Assembly: GCA_012520655.1 (NCBI GenBank)
Contig: JAAYNW010000060.1
Span: forward strand, 1 to 33,318
Length of the DNA stretch: 33,318 nt
DNA from: Clostridiales bacterium
GTDB taxonomy: Bacteria > Bacillota > Clostridia > Lachnospirales > Lachnospiraceae
Direction of reading: 5' to 3'
Numbering within the stretch: position 1 is the first letter of the stretch; each line of letters starts with the position of its first letter. The notes under the pieces were generated by a model, which searched no databases, had not been told where the DNA came from, and was given only the letters and a program-made list of their open reading frames with translations. Both the position numbers and the translations under genes were made by a program. Shown here piece by piece: positions 1 through 8,916 of the stretch.

Positions 1-57
1 TAATTAATAGAAAATAACGTGTTTTTCCATAAAATAATGTCTTTTCTTCTCTAGCTG

Positions 58-110
58 CAAAAAAATCCCCGCTGTTCTTGTTTTCAACTAATACAACGAA
101 ACAGCGAGGG
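58..110 (-). terminator. Rho-independent terminator after ribU
   Basis: On the minus strand a long stem (arms near 67-82 and 95-110, GC-rich CGCTGTT core with a few mismatches) is followed by a run of Us. It lies about 20 bases after the ribU stop codon and should end that transcript. Confidence 0.75.
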
Positions 111-129
111 TTCTTTCTTCACCTTTCTA

Positions 130-888
130 TTAATTTTTTTCTGCTTTCCTTATTTCCGGCTTTCTATGTCCTTCTTTTAGAATGGGGCTGAGCTTTTTAT
201 AAATCAATACCGTTATAGCGGATACGCTCGCACCCTTCAAAATATTAAGGGGTGCCACCGCAAATATTACCATCGTCGTTACACTGTTAATAGCAGGATT
301 GACTACCGTTCCCATCTCCACAATAGCATCCAAAGGCATTCCATATAGCTGGGCGAATTTAGGAAGCAGATAAATAGCATTGAACGCCGTACCGAATATC
401 GTCATACATACGGTACCCGTCACGGAACCTATAAGCGCTGTTTTCTTCGACTTCTTATGCGAATAGATAATAGAAGCGGGAAGAATAAAACTGCAACCGA
501 TTATAAAATTGGCAAGTTCCCCTACGAATGCGGTAGTCGTTCCTTTCAATATAAGTTCCAGCAATATCTTACAGAATTCGATTGCCACTCCGGTCATCGG
601 TCCAAATGCAAACGCGCCTATCAGCACGGGAATCTCGCTGAAATCCAATTTATAAAAACCGGGGGCGAAGAAAAGAGGGAACTCCAACAGCATAAGAATG
701 ACGGCAATTGCAGAAAACATACCTATCATCGACACTTTACGAGTAGAAAAAAGGCGTCCCTTACCGGCGTTTTTCTTCATCGACCATTTCTCATAGATAT
801 AGGCTATCGCAAACATAAGCACTACAATACCGAGAAACTCCGCTACAAAAATTAAATTTTCAGTTACAGCTTTCATTAAATCGTTCAT
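130..888 (-). CDS. ribU: Riboflavin ECF transporter substrate-binding subunit (RibU-like)
   Basis: A 252-residue hydrophobic membrane protein with about six membrane segments. It resembles the S component of energy-coupling-factor vitamin transporters, which binds riboflavin and works with a shared ATPase/EcfT module that is not in this window. The riboflavin assignment rests mainly on the FMN riboswitch in its leader; the protein also has the ALxFPL-type start of the S-component fold (here LLEFPLFF near residue 70). The start at 888 (MNDLMKAV) is preferred over an upstream ATG at 927 because AGGAGG lies just before it at 892-898. It forms a single-gene transcript with its own promoter, riboswitch and terminators. 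Compared with shorter RibU proteins it has an extra N-terminal membrane segment followed by a basic stretch. Confidence 0.88.
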   Translation of the reverse strand: MNDLMKAVTENLIFVAEFLGIVVLMFAIAYIYEKWSMKKNAGKGRLFSTRKVSMIGMFSAIAVILMLLEFPLFFAPGFYKLDFSEIPVLIGAFAFGPMTGVAIEFCKILLELILKGTTTAFVGELANFIIGCSFILPASIIYSHKKSKKTALIGSVTGTVCMTIFGTAFNAIYLLPKFAQLYGMPLDAIVEMGTVVNPAINSVTTMVIFAVAPLNILKGASVSAITVLIYKKLSPILKEGHRKPEIRKAEKN

Positions 889-981
889 TTTTCCTCCTAT
901 AGTCAGCACAATTATATTCCTGCTCATCCGTGCTAAGTTTGTAGGGAAAATTCTTCCAGCCTCTAAAATAAATTTTCAGGC

Positions 982-1011
982 AAAAAAACCCCGAATCTCT
1001 ATGATTCGGGG
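982..1011 (-). terminator. Attenuator hairpin between riboswitch and ribU
   Basis: On the minus strand, perfect 9-bp arms CCCCGAATC/GATTCGGGG (989-997 and 1003-1011) with a 5-base loop are followed by seven Us. The position, downstream of the FMN aptamer and upstream of the ribU start, is that of a transcription attenuator that forms when FMN is bound. Confidence 0.88.
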
Positions 1012-1079
1012 TAATAATCTGTAATATTCATTATCTCATCACAATCCCTATGGAATTGTCATTCGATATGCTTCTTACA

Positions 1080-1225
1080 TTTCCTCTCTCATCCAGACTT
1101 TACTGTCGGTTTTGGAATCACACCAAATCAGCTGTTTTAACATCGACTTGCCAAAACAGGTCGCGGACTGTTACCGCCGGTAGGGAATGACGAATTATCT
1201 CGTTTCACCCGACCCCGAAGAATTT
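1080..1225 (-). promoter_or_regulatory. FMN riboswitch (RFN element)
   Basis: Read on the minus strand, this shows the conserved RFN blocks in order: CTTCGGGG near the 5' end, CCCTACCGGCGGTAA, CAGTCCGCGAC, GATTCC, CCGACAGTAAAGTC, and GGATGAGAGAGG. A variable extra stem (CTGTTTTGGCAAG ... TTAAAACAG) sits in the middle as expected. It follows the promoter at 1249-1277 and precedes the terminator at 982-1011, so it should switch off ribU transcription when FMN is plentiful. Confidence 0.95.
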
Positions 1226-1248
1226 TCTCATTTTATTGTTCTCTAACT

Positions 1249-1277
1249 ATCATATGTCCGAGGCATATATTTGTCAA
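1249..1277 (-). promoter_or_regulatory. Sigma-A promoter of ribU
   Basis: Minus strand: -35 TTGACA (1272-1277), 17-bp spacer, -10 TATGAT (1249-1254). Transcription would start about 20 bases before the riboswitch. The -35 box is only about 14 bp past the tex stop codon, and I see no terminator between tex and this promoter. Confidence 0.75.
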
Positions 1278-1290
1278 GACTTTCTGTGAG

Positions 1291-3648
1291 CTACTTATTA
1301 TCCTTATTAATCTTCATCGTCAGCGATATTCTCTTCTTGGGAACATCCACGGAAATTACCTGCACATCTACGATATCCCCTACGCTTACCGCTTCTAACG
1401 GATGTTTGATAAACCTATCCGTAATCTGGGAAATGTGCACGAGTCCGTCCTGATGCACACCTATATCCACGAATACTCCGAAATCAATAACATTACGCAC
1501 CGTTCCTTTTAAAATCATGCCGGGCTTTAAATCCTTCATTTCAAGTACATCATGTCTTAATATTGGAGCAGGCATATTTTCACGAGGATCTCTTGCCGGC
1601 TTTTCCAGCTCTTTCAGGATATCCGTTAACGTTATTTCGCCGATACCGAGTTCCTCTGCCGTCTTTCTCTTGTCCTTTACCCTTTTTTCCAAGGAACTGA
1701 CCGTCATCGTCTCCTCGACACCCTTTTGAGCGCCTTGTTTTATATCAGGCTCTTCTTGCAGTGCCATGCTGCCTATTGCTGCCGCAAGCGCTTTTCCCAT
1801 AGCTGTATCCGTATTTCGGATGACCACCTTGCTCTGTCTTCGCTGTTTTTCCTGCTTCGGTGCTTCTTTCTTCACTTTTCCTTTTTCGGAAGAAGCTTTT
1901 TTCTGCGCCGCTTTAACGTCCTCCATCGTAAGGCCCAGCTTGTCTAACAGTTTCAGCGCCGCTTCATAAGATTCCGGGTGCACGCTGGTCGCATCAAGAG
2001 GATTCTCACCATCCAGAATACGCATAAAACCTGCACACTGCTCATATGCCTTGGGTCCTAGCTTAGCTACTTTCAAAAGCTGTTTTCTGTTGGTAAAACG
2101 TCCGTTATTCTCACGGTAGTCCACAATATTCTTCGCAATAGTTTTCGTAATTCCGGATATATATTCAAGCAAAGAGGCGGATGCCGTATTAAGGTCAACA
2201 CCTACTCTATTCACACAATCTTCCACAACTCCGCTCAATGCGTCGCTCAATTTTTTCTGGTTCATATCGTGCTGATATTGTCCTACTCCGATCGATTTGG
2301 GATCGATTTTCACAAGCTCCGCAAGCGGATCCTGCAGCCTTCGGGCAATAGAAACCGCACTTCTCTGACCTACATCGAAGTTGGGGAACTCCTCGGTTGC
2401 CAGCTTGCTCGCAGAATATACGGATGCTCCGGCTTCGTTTACAATAACATACTGCACAGGGGTATCCAGCTCTTTAATCAGCTCCACGATCACTTGCTCC
2501 GACTCTCTGGAAGCGGTGCCGTTTCCTAACGAAATCAAAGATACACCATACTTTTTAATAATTCTATTAAGCTCCTTCTTCGACTCCTCCACTTTGTTCT
2601 GAGGAGCGGTCGGATAGATGACTTTCGTTTCCAATACTTTTCCTGTCGCATCCACTACTGCCAATTTACAGCCGGTACGGAACGCCGGATCCCATCCAAG
2701 AACCGTTTTTCCTGCAATAGGAGGCTGCATGAGAAGCTGCTCCAGATTCTTCCCGAATACGGAAATTGCTCCGTCCTCCGCCTGCTCCGTAAGGTCGTTT
2801 CGTATCTCCCTTTCGATAGCCGGAGCAATCAGACGGTGATAACTATCTTCGATAACTTCTGTAAGCACCGGTTTTGTAACCGGATTATCGGAGGTAATGA
2901 CTTTCTTAGCCAAAAATTGTAAGATGCGTTCTTCCGGGGCAACAACTTTAACGGTAAGAACTTTTTCATTCTCGCCGCGGTTAAGAGCGAGAATGCGATG
3001 CCCTGCGGCTTTTTTAGGAGGCTCTTCGTAATTGTAATACATTTCATATACGGTTTCGGCTTTTTCGTCCTTAGCCGTACTCGTAATAGTTCCTTCCTCA
3101 AGCGTAATATTACGTATATAAATCCTGTAATCCGCTTCGTCGGAAATGCTCTCCGCAATAATATCTTTCGCCCCTTGTATTGCCTCCGAAACAGTCTTCA
3201 CTTCTTTTTCTTCATTCACATATTTTGTCGCTTCATCCTCTAAAGACGTCTCTCCTTTTTGTGCGAGAATCCACTCTGCGAGTCCTTCAAGACCTTTTTC
3301 CTTTGCCACACTGGCTCTCGTCTTCCTCTTCGGTCGATAAGGGCGGTACAAATCCTCCACAACGACAAGTGTCTCTGCCGCAAGAATCTTTTCTTTCAAT
3401 TCCTCTGTCAGCTTGCCTTGCTCCTCTATGCTTCCGATTACCTGCTCCTTCTTTTCTTCCAGATTGCGCAGATAAGTAAGTCTTTCATGCAAATTACGCA
3501 GTACCTCATCATTAAGAGAACCTGTTACCTCCTTACGGTATCTGGATATAAAAGGAATGGTATTTCCTTCATCGATTAATTTTACGGCGGCTTCTACTTG
3601 CCACTTTTCCACCTTAAGTTCTTCTTTTAATTTTAAAATAATGTCCAT
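1291..3648 (-). CDS. tex: Tex family S1 RNA-binding protein
   Basis: A 785-residue cytoplasmic nucleic-acid-binding protein of the Tex/YhgF family, linked in other bacteria to transcription and RNA metabolism. Domains in order: N-terminal helical region; YqgF/RNase H-like domain (about 315-400, GWDPAFRTGCKLAVVD); conserved VGQYQHD near 455; helix-hairpin-helix region (about 485-550); and a C-terminal S1 domain (about 706-778, GVFVDIGVHQDGLVHIS). Between the HhH region and S1 lies a Lys/Glu/Gln-rich low-complexity stretch (about 583-650) that looks like an insertion compared with typical Tex proteins and explains the somewhat long total. The start follows GGAG at suitable distance. It appears monocistronic, with its own promoter at 3678-3707. 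Confidence 0.93.
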   Translation of the reverse strand: MDIILKLKEELKVEKWQVEAAVKLIDEGNTIPFISRYRKEVTGSLNDEVLRNLHERLTYLRNLEEKKEQVIGSIEEQGKLTEELKEKILAAETLVVVEDLYRPYRPKRKTRASVAKEKGLEGLAEWILAQKGETSLEDEATKYVNEEKEVKTVSEAIQGAKDIIAESISDEADYRIYIRNITLEEGTITSTAKDEKAETVYEMYYNYEEPPKKAAGHRILALNRGENEKVLTVKVVAPEERILQFLAKKVITSDNPVTKPVLTEVIEDSYHRLIAPAIEREIRNDLTEQAEDGAISVFGKNLEQLLMQPPIAGKTVLGWDPAFRTGCKLAVVDATGKVLETKVIYPTAPQNKVEESKKELNRIIKKYGVSLISLGNGTASRESEQVIVELIKELDTPVQYVIVNEAGASVYSASKLATEEFPNFDVGQRSAVSIARRLQDPLAELVKIDPKSIGVGQYQHDMNQKKLSDALSGVVEDCVNRVGVDLNTASASLLEYISGITKTIAKNIVDYRENNGRFTNRKQLLKVAKLGPKAYEQCAGFMRILDGENPLDATSVHPESYEAALKLLDKLGLTMEDVKAAQKKASSEKGKVKKEAPKQEKQRRQSKVVIRNTDTAMGKALAAAIGSMALQEEPDIKQGAQKGVEETMTVSSLEKRVKDKRKTAEELGIGEITLTDILKELEKPARDPRENMPAPILRHDVLEMKDLKPGMILKGTVRNVIDFGVFVDIGVHQDGLVHISQITDRFIKHPLEAVSVGDIVDVQVISVDVPKKRISLTMKINKDNK

Positions 3649-3677
3649 GTCCTACTCCATTCCTAAGTAATACGTTT

Positions 3678-3707
3678 ATTATAGATGATAAAGTATGGTA
3701 TTTTCAA
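3678..3707 (-). promoter_or_regulatory. Probable promoter of tex
   Basis: Minus strand: -35 TTGAAA (3702-3707), 18-bp spacer, -10 TATAAT (3678-3683), about 30 bases from the tex start codon. Confidence 0.6.
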
Positions 3708-3764
3708 GATTGTATTATCAATTATTAAGTGTTACAATAAATAAGTATATTTAGGAGGTTTTAT

Positions 3765-4220
3765 ATGGATTTTAACAATGACAATTATTCCAATCAAGGA
3801 CATAATCCCCAAAGATATTCCTATAGACCACCGGCAAGACAGCCCGGCAACGGTCTCGCAAGTGCTGCTATGTTTCTTGGTATTACTTCTATCGTAACAG
3901 CAATTATGATGACCATATATTTTCCTTTTATTTTTGGAAGCCTCGCTATTTTATTTGCTCTTTTATCAAAAGGAAGAGCGGCAAAGTTCATGAAATATGC
4001 AAGAACCGGAATTGTCTGCGGCATCATTGGGATTACTATTAATTTAACTATATTGATAAGCTCTTTTGTTTTTATAATGTCTAATCCCGAAATTCTAACG
4101 CAGACCGCAAGACGGTATGACAAAATGTATGAGCAGGTGTACGGCATCTCTTCCGAAGATATCTTCGGCGATTCGCTGGAGGATATCGTAGATGATTTTA
4201 TTACGAATTATGAAAACTAA
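3765..4220 (+). CDS. Small membrane protein, DUF4190-like
   Basis: A 151-residue protein of unknown function. Residues 1-28 are polar, rich in Asn, Gln, Tyr and Pro. Two hydrophobic segments follow (about 32-66 and 78-106), separated by a short basic loop (SKGRAAK). The tail is acidic (EDIFGDSLEDIVDDF). The layout, with a GLASAAMFLGITSI-type opening, is that of DUF4190 proteins, which are common in Clostridia. TTAGGAGG precedes the start. A weak promoter-like pair (TTGTAT and TACAAT, 17-bp spacer) is at 3710-3738. The next gene starts 34 bases downstream, so the two are probably co-transcribed. Confidence 0.7.
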   Translation: MDFNNDNYSNQGHNPQRYSYRPPARQPGNGLASAAMFLGITSIVTAIMMTIYFPFIFGSLAILFALLSKGRAAKFMKYARTGIVCGIIGITINLTILISSFVFIMSNPEILTQTARRYDKMYEQVYGISSEDIFGDSLEDIVDDFITNYEN

Positions 4221-4254
4221 ACGATGAAAAGACTTAGAATTGGAGACTCGAACT

Positions 4255-4983
4255 ATGAACAGTTATAAATCTTCTGCCGAATTAAAAGCCATGGCAAAAG
4301 AGCAGTTATTCGGAAAATATACTACATCGGTAGGGGCCTTCTTAACCGTATCCGCAATCACTCTGGTTATGTCAACCATTCCGATATTTATGATTCCTCA
4401 GGATGGCATTATTTATACCGTAATTTACTACCTGGTTTCTTTTATCATCAGCCTATTCACAGGAATATTTACCTCAGGTCAGGCTTTCTTCTATTTAAAG
4501 GTCGTGTGCGATCAGCCCGTTTCCGTAGGGGACGTTTTTTTCGGGTTCAGGCTGCATCCCGACAAAGCACTGATTATTCAGTTCGTGCTTAGCCTTGTAT
4601 CTTATATATGCACGGCGCCCGCATCGATTTTTCAGTATTTGTATAGCAATACCCACAATGCTGTCCTAGTTCTTCTCATGTCTGTTTCGTTAATTATCGG
4701 AACAGTAATTTTAGTTTTTGTAAGCTTATTGTTTTCTCAGGCATTTTATTTGCTTCAGGATTTTCCGGGCTATTCGGCAAAAGAGCTGTTGAAAATGAGC
4801 CGTCATATGATGAAAGGGCATAAAGGGCGTCTGTTCTATATAGAGCTCAGTTTTATTCCTTTATTTTTGCTCGGCATACTTTCCTGCTGTATCGCATTTC
4901 TATGGATTATGCCCTATATGAACGCTACTATGGCGAATTTCTACATGGATCTGGTAAAGAACCAAACAAAGGAACAGCAATAA
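4255..4983 (+). CDS. DUF975 family integral membrane protein
   Basis: A 242-residue protein that I place in the DUF975 family by its N-terminus (SSAELKAMAKEQLFGKY), which is typical of that family, and by about five membrane segments. Function unknown. I prefer the ATG at 4255 to a TTG 15 bases upstream because GGAG (4242-4245) is correctly placed for it. It follows the DUF4190-like gene by 34 bases. The conserved stretch FSQAFYLLQDFPGYSAKELLKMSRHMMKGHKG, around residues 160-190, lies between the last membrane helices and is the best signature for a family search. Confidence 0.75.
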   Translation: MNSYKSSAELKAMAKEQLFGKYTTSVGAFLTVSAITLVMSTIPIFMIPQDGIIYTVIYYLVSFIISLFTGIFTSGQAFFYLKVVCDQPVSVGDVFFGFRLHPDKALIIQFVLSLVSYICTAPASIFQYLYSNTHNAVLVLLMSVSLIIGTVILVFVSLLFSQAFYLLQDFPGYSAKELLKMSRHMMKGHKGRLFYIELSFIPLFLLGILSCCIAFLWIMPYMNATMANFYMDLVKNQTKEQQ

Positions 4984-5000
4984 CGGTAAAGTCAAACATA

Positions 5001-5037
5001 AGCGGCAGTGTTGATCAATGCTACACTGCCGCTTTTC
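5001..5037 (+). terminator. Terminator hairpin between convergent genes
   Basis: Perfect 11-bp arms AGCGGCAGTGT/ACACTGCCGCT (5001-5011, 5023-5033) with an 11-base loop are followed by TTTCATTATTATT on the plus strand. It lies between the DUF975 gene and the convergent prfB, so it may serve both, although the U-run is better on the plus side. Confidence 0.75.
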
Positions 5038-5041
5038 ATTA

Positions 5042-6164
5042 TTATTCCGTACTATTCTTTCCTGTACTTATCCATTTCAAATATGCGTTGATAAAAGTAT
5101 CAATAGCTCCGTCTAAAACCGCATCCGCATTACCGGATTCCTCCTCCGTCCTATGATCCTTTACCATCGTATAAGGCTGCAGAACGTAGGAACGTATCTG
5201 GTTTCCCCAGCCGATTTCCTTTACCTCTCCGCGTATACCGGATAGTTTCTCTGCATTCTCTTCCTGCTTCAGCATATACAGCTTGGCCTTGAGCATCTGC
5301 ATCGCCTTGTCTTTATTCTGAAATTGAGAACGCTCGTTTTGGCACTGTACGACAATTCCGGTAGGAATATGAGTGATACGAATCGCGGAGGATGTCTTAT
5401 TGATATGCTGTCCGCCCGCTCCGCTGCTTCGATACGTATCAATGCGCAAATCATCATCATTAATCTCGATGTCCATGTCATCTTCAATATCCGGCATTAC
5501 ATCCAGAGATACAAAAGAAGTCTGCCTCTTCCCCTGGGCATTAAAGGGTGAGATACGAACCAGTCGGTGAACACCCTTTTCCGATTTTAAATAACCATAT
5601 GCATTATCGCCATTAACCTGAAAGGTCACGGACTTAATACCGGCTTCATCGCCGTCCAGATAATCCAACACGTCAATGGTAAAGCCTCTTCTCTCTGCCC
5701 ATCTCGTATACATGCGGTACAGCATGCCACACCAATCACAGCTCTCCGTTCCACCTGCCCCCGCATTGAGCTTAAGAATCGCGTTATATTTGTCATATTC
5801 CCCGGAAAGAAGGTTTCCGATACGGATTCTTTCAAAAGTATCTATAAAGGAATCCAGCTCTCCTCGGATTTCCGCCGCCATCTCAGGATCTTCTTCCTCG
5901 TAGCCCATCTCTATCAAAGTTCCTATATCCTCATATTGGCTCTCCAACCCGCTTATCGTGTCCACAATGTCTTTCAGACTTTTCAGTTCTTTCATCTTGC
6001 GGTTGGATAAATCCGGCTCGTCCCAAAATCCCGGAGCCTGCATCTCTCTCTCCAGTTCCTCGATTCGCCTTTGCTTATTATCTAAGTCAAAGTGAATCCC
6101 TCACTTCCGCAAGCGGACTTTCATATGTCTGCAATTCTATTTTCATCTGATCTAACTCTACCAC
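5042..6164 (-). CDS. prfB: Peptide chain release factor 2, with programmed +1 frameshift
   Basis: RF2 ends translation at UGA and UAA. Read through the frameshift the protein has 373 residues; SPF, which recognises the stop codon, falls at 205-207, and GGQ, the peptidyl-tRNA hydrolysis motif, at 250-252. These are the same numbers as in E. coli RF2. The first 25 codons start at a GTG (6162-6164), placed by the RF2-typical start VELDQMKIELQTYESPLAEV, an in-frame TAA directly upstream, and a GGTGA ribosome binding site 7 bases before it; an in-frame ATG at 6146 is the alternative. Codon 26 is TGA inside CTT-TGA-C; a +1 shift continues as DLDNKQRRIEELERE. The start is 53 bases after secA, so the two probably share a transcript. 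Simple gene callers will give only the 5042-6043 part. Confidence 0.95.
6086..6101 (-). promoter_or_regulatory. RF2 autoregulatory +1 frameshift site
   Basis: On the minus strand, AGGGAT (6096-6101) acts as an internal Shine-Dalgarno-like element three bases before the slippery CTT-TGA-C (6086-6092). Element order and spacing match the known bacterial RF2 site. Low RF2 slows termination at UGA, favours the shift, and so raises RF2 synthesis. Confidence 0.93.
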
Positions 6165-6217
6165 TTAACGTTCACCACACTTTCCTGTTTTTCTTCTATC
6201 GGCGATTAATTTTGCTC

Positions 6218-8782
6218 TTACTTACGACCACAGCATTGCTTATATTTCTTGCCGCTTCCGCAAGGGCAAGGATCGTTAGGATATACTTTAGCTGCTTCGC
6301 GCTTTATAGGACCCTTCTGTATAGTATCGTCCTTATTCGTTCCTGTTACTTTCGCAACCTGCTCTCTCTCTACCTTCTGTTCAATTCTCACATGGAACAA
6401 CAGGCGGACCGTCTCTTCCTTAATATTCTGCGCCATCTCGTCAAACATCTCATAACCGTTTAGCTTATATTCCACAAGGGGATCTCTCTGCGCATATGCC
6501 TGCAGTCCCACACCTTGGCGAAGCTGATCCATATCATCGATATGATCCATCCATTTTCTATCGATTACTTTCAGTAAAATTACACGTTCTATTTCACGCA
6601 TAGCTTCCGGATTCGGGAACTCCGCCTCCTTGCTTTCGTATAATTTTACCGCCTCTTCTTTTAACTGCTGTTTTAAGCTGTTCTTCTTCGGCTTTAACAC
6701 ACGGCCCGTATTAATCGGGCGAAGCGGTATCGTAGGAAGAAGTAATGTATTCAGTTCTGCAAAGTTCCAGTCGTCAATATCAGCATCATCACTGATACAG
6801 ATATCCACAGCATTCTCCGCAATATCAGTAATCATCTTGAATATAGCATCGCGCATGCTCTGCCCGCTCAGCACCTGTCTTCTCTCTTCGTAAATGATCT
6901 CTCTTTGTTCGTTCATAACCTGGTCATATTCGAGCAGGTTCTTTCTGATGCCGAAGTTATTATTCTCTATCTTCTTCTGTGCGGATTCAATCGCTTTAGT
7001 TAAAGATTTATGCTCTATCTCCTGATTCTCCGGAATGCCCAATGCATTAAACATGCTTATCAGTCTTTCGGAACCGAACAGACGCATCAAATCATCTTCC
7101 AGAGAAATATAGAACTTAGACTCTCCGGGATCTCCCTGACGTCCGGAACGTCCGCGTAACTGATTGTCGATACGTCTCGATTCATGTCTCTCCGTACCTA
7201 TTATCTTAAGTCCGCCTGCAGCCCGCGCCTCGTCGTCCAGTTTAATATCCGTACCGCGGCCTGCCATATTGGTAGCAATCGTTACCGCACCATGCACACC
7301 CGCATCCGCAACAATCTCCGCCTCCAGCTCATGGAATTTGGCATTGAGCACCTTGTGCGGAATCCCGCGTTTCGTTAACAGCTTGCTCAATTCTTCCGAT
7401 GACTCGATAGTAATTGTACCGACTAACACCGGTTGTCCTTTTTCATGAGCCTCCGCAACCGCCTCTACGATAGCATGAAGCTTTTCTTTTTTCGTCTTGT
7501 ATACAGCGTCCTGCAAGTCTTTTCTGATAACCGGCTTATTCGTCGGAATCTCTATAACATCCATTCCGTAAATATCGCGGAATTCCTTTTCTTCCGTTAA
7601 AGCCGTACCTGTCATACCCGCTTTCTTCTCAAATTTATTGAAGAAGTTCTGGAACGTAATCGTTGCCAGAGTCTTGCTTTCTCTCTTTACTTTTACGTGC
7701 TCTTTCGCTTCTATCGCCTGATGCAGACCGTCCGAGTAACGCCTTCCCGGCATAATACGTCCGGTAAATTCGTCAACAATCAGAACCTGGTCATCTTTTA
7801 CTACATAATCCTGATCTCTGAACATGAGGTTATGTGCCCTAAGAGCCAGATTGATATTATGCTGAATCTCAAGATTATCGGGATCGGCAAGGTTTTCTAT
7901 CTGGAAGAACCGTTCTACTTTGGCAACACCTTCAGCTGTCAAGTTAACTATTTTATCTTTCTCATTGACGATAAAGTCTCCCGTTTCTTCTCTTTCCACT
8001 CCCATGATGGCATCCATTTTTGTAAGCTCGGCCATATCTTCTCCGCGCTTCAGCTGTCTCGCGAGAACATCACATGCCTCATACAGCTTGGTAGATTTGC
8101 CGCTCTGACCGGAAATAATGAGAGGCGTTCTCGCTTCGTCGATGAGAACGGAGTCCACCTCGTCGATAATCGCATAATGCAGATCGCGAAGCACAAGCTG
8201 TTCTTTATAAATAACCATATTATCTCTTAAGTAATCGAATCCGAGTTCGTTGTTTGTTACATACGTAATATCGCAGTTATAAGCCTCCCTGCGCTCCTCG
8301 GGTTTCATATCGTTTAGAACGACACCGACTTTCAATCCCAAAAATTCGTGTACCTGTCCCATCCACTCAGCATCACGCTTTGCCAGATAATCATTGACGG
8401 TTACAACATGTACACCTTTTCCTGCCAATGCTTCCAGATAAGCCGGCAAGGTAGAAACCAATGTTTTACCTTCACCTGTCTTCATCTCGGCAATACGGCC
8501 CTGATGCAGAACAATACCGCCAATTAGCTGTACGCGGTAATGTTCCATATTAAGTACTCTCTTTGCTGCTTCTCTAACAGTTGCAAAAGCTTCCGGCAGA
8601 AGGTCATCTAACGTCTCTCCATCCTGTAAACGTTTTTTGTACTCTTTTGTCTTTTCCCGCAGTTGCTCGTCGGATAACTGCTTCATGGAAGGTCTTAAAT
8701 TCTCTATCTCATCTACGATGCCCTCTATCCTCTTTAATTCCCTCTCACTGTGAGTTCCAAAAACCTTATTAACAATATTCAT
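6218..8782 (-). CDS. secA: Preprotein translocase ATPase SecA
   Basis: SecA is the ATP-driven motor that pushes preproteins through SecYEG. The 854-residue protein has Walker A MKTGEGKT (about 100-107), the DEVD box with [13 protein letters not shown], the helicase-type motif [20 protein letters not shown], and a C-terminal zinc-binding SEC-C tail ([15 protein letters not shown]). Length and order are normal for Firmicutes. The start at 8782 ([16 protein letters not shown]) is chosen over a longer reading frame because GGGAG precedes it by seven bases and because SecA proteins usually begin this way. A promoter lies at 8854-8882. prfB follows on the same strand, an arrangement common in Firmicutes. 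Confidence 0.97.
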   Translation of the reverse strand: MNIVNKVFGTHSERELKRIEGIVDEIENLRPSMKQLSDEQLREKTKEYKKRLQDGETLDDLLPEAFATVREAAKRVLNMEHYRVQLIGGIVLHQGRIAEMKTGEGKTLVSTLPAYLEALAGKGVHVVTVNDYLAKRDAEWMGQVHEFLGLKVGVVLNDMKPEERREAYNCDITYVTNNELGFDYLRDNMVIYKEQLVLRDLHYAIIDEVDSVLIDEARTPLIISGQSGKSTKLYEACDVLARQLKRGEDMAELTKMDAIMGVEREETGDFIVNEKDKIVNLTAEGVAKVERFFQIENLADPDNLEIQHNINLALRAHNLMFRDQDYVVKDDQVLIVDEFTGRIMPGRRYSDGLHQAIEAKEHVKVKRESKTLATITFQNFFNKFEKKAGMTGTALTEEKEFRDIYGMDVIEIPTNKPVIRKDLQDAVYKTKKEKLHAIVEAVAEAHEKGQPVLVGTITIESSEELSKLLTKRGIPHKVLNAKFHELEAEIVADAGVHGAVTIATNMAGRGTDIKLDDEARAAGGLKIIGTERHESRRIDNQLRGRSGRQGDPGESKFYISLEDDLMRLFGSERLISMFNALGIPENQEIEHKSLTKAIESAQKKIENNNFGIRKNLLEYDQVMNEQREIIYEERRQVLSGQSMRDAIFKMITDIAENAVDICISDDADIDDWNFAELNTLLLPTIPLRPINTGRVLKPKKNSLKQQLKEEAVKLYESKEAEFPNPEAMREIERVILLKVIDRKWMDHIDDMDQLRQGVGLQAYAQRDPLVEYKLNGYEMFDEMAQNIKEETVRLLFHVRIEQKVEREQVAKVTGTNKDDTIQKGPIKREAAKVYPNDPCPCGSGKKYKQCCGRK

Positions 8783-8853
8783 AGTCAAACTCCCATACCA
8801 TCCGGCACTCAAACAGGGTACCTTAATATTTGCTTCACAAAAAATCACTGTTT

Positions 8854-8882
8854 ATTTTAACAGATTTGGAACTTATATTCAA
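8854..8882 (-). promoter_or_regulatory. Promoter of secA-prfB
   Basis: Minus strand: -35 TTGAAT (8877-8882), 17-bp spacer, -10 TAAAAT (8854-8859), giving a leader of about 65 bases before the secA start. Confidence 0.6.
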
Positions 8883-8916
8883 CTGTTGTATCTGTTAATA
8901 GTTTATAAACTTTCTA

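Noticed and set aside
7697-8230. 177-residue open frame on the plus strand
   Set aside because: Lies wholly inside secA on the opposite strand; no ribosome binding site or recognisable domain.
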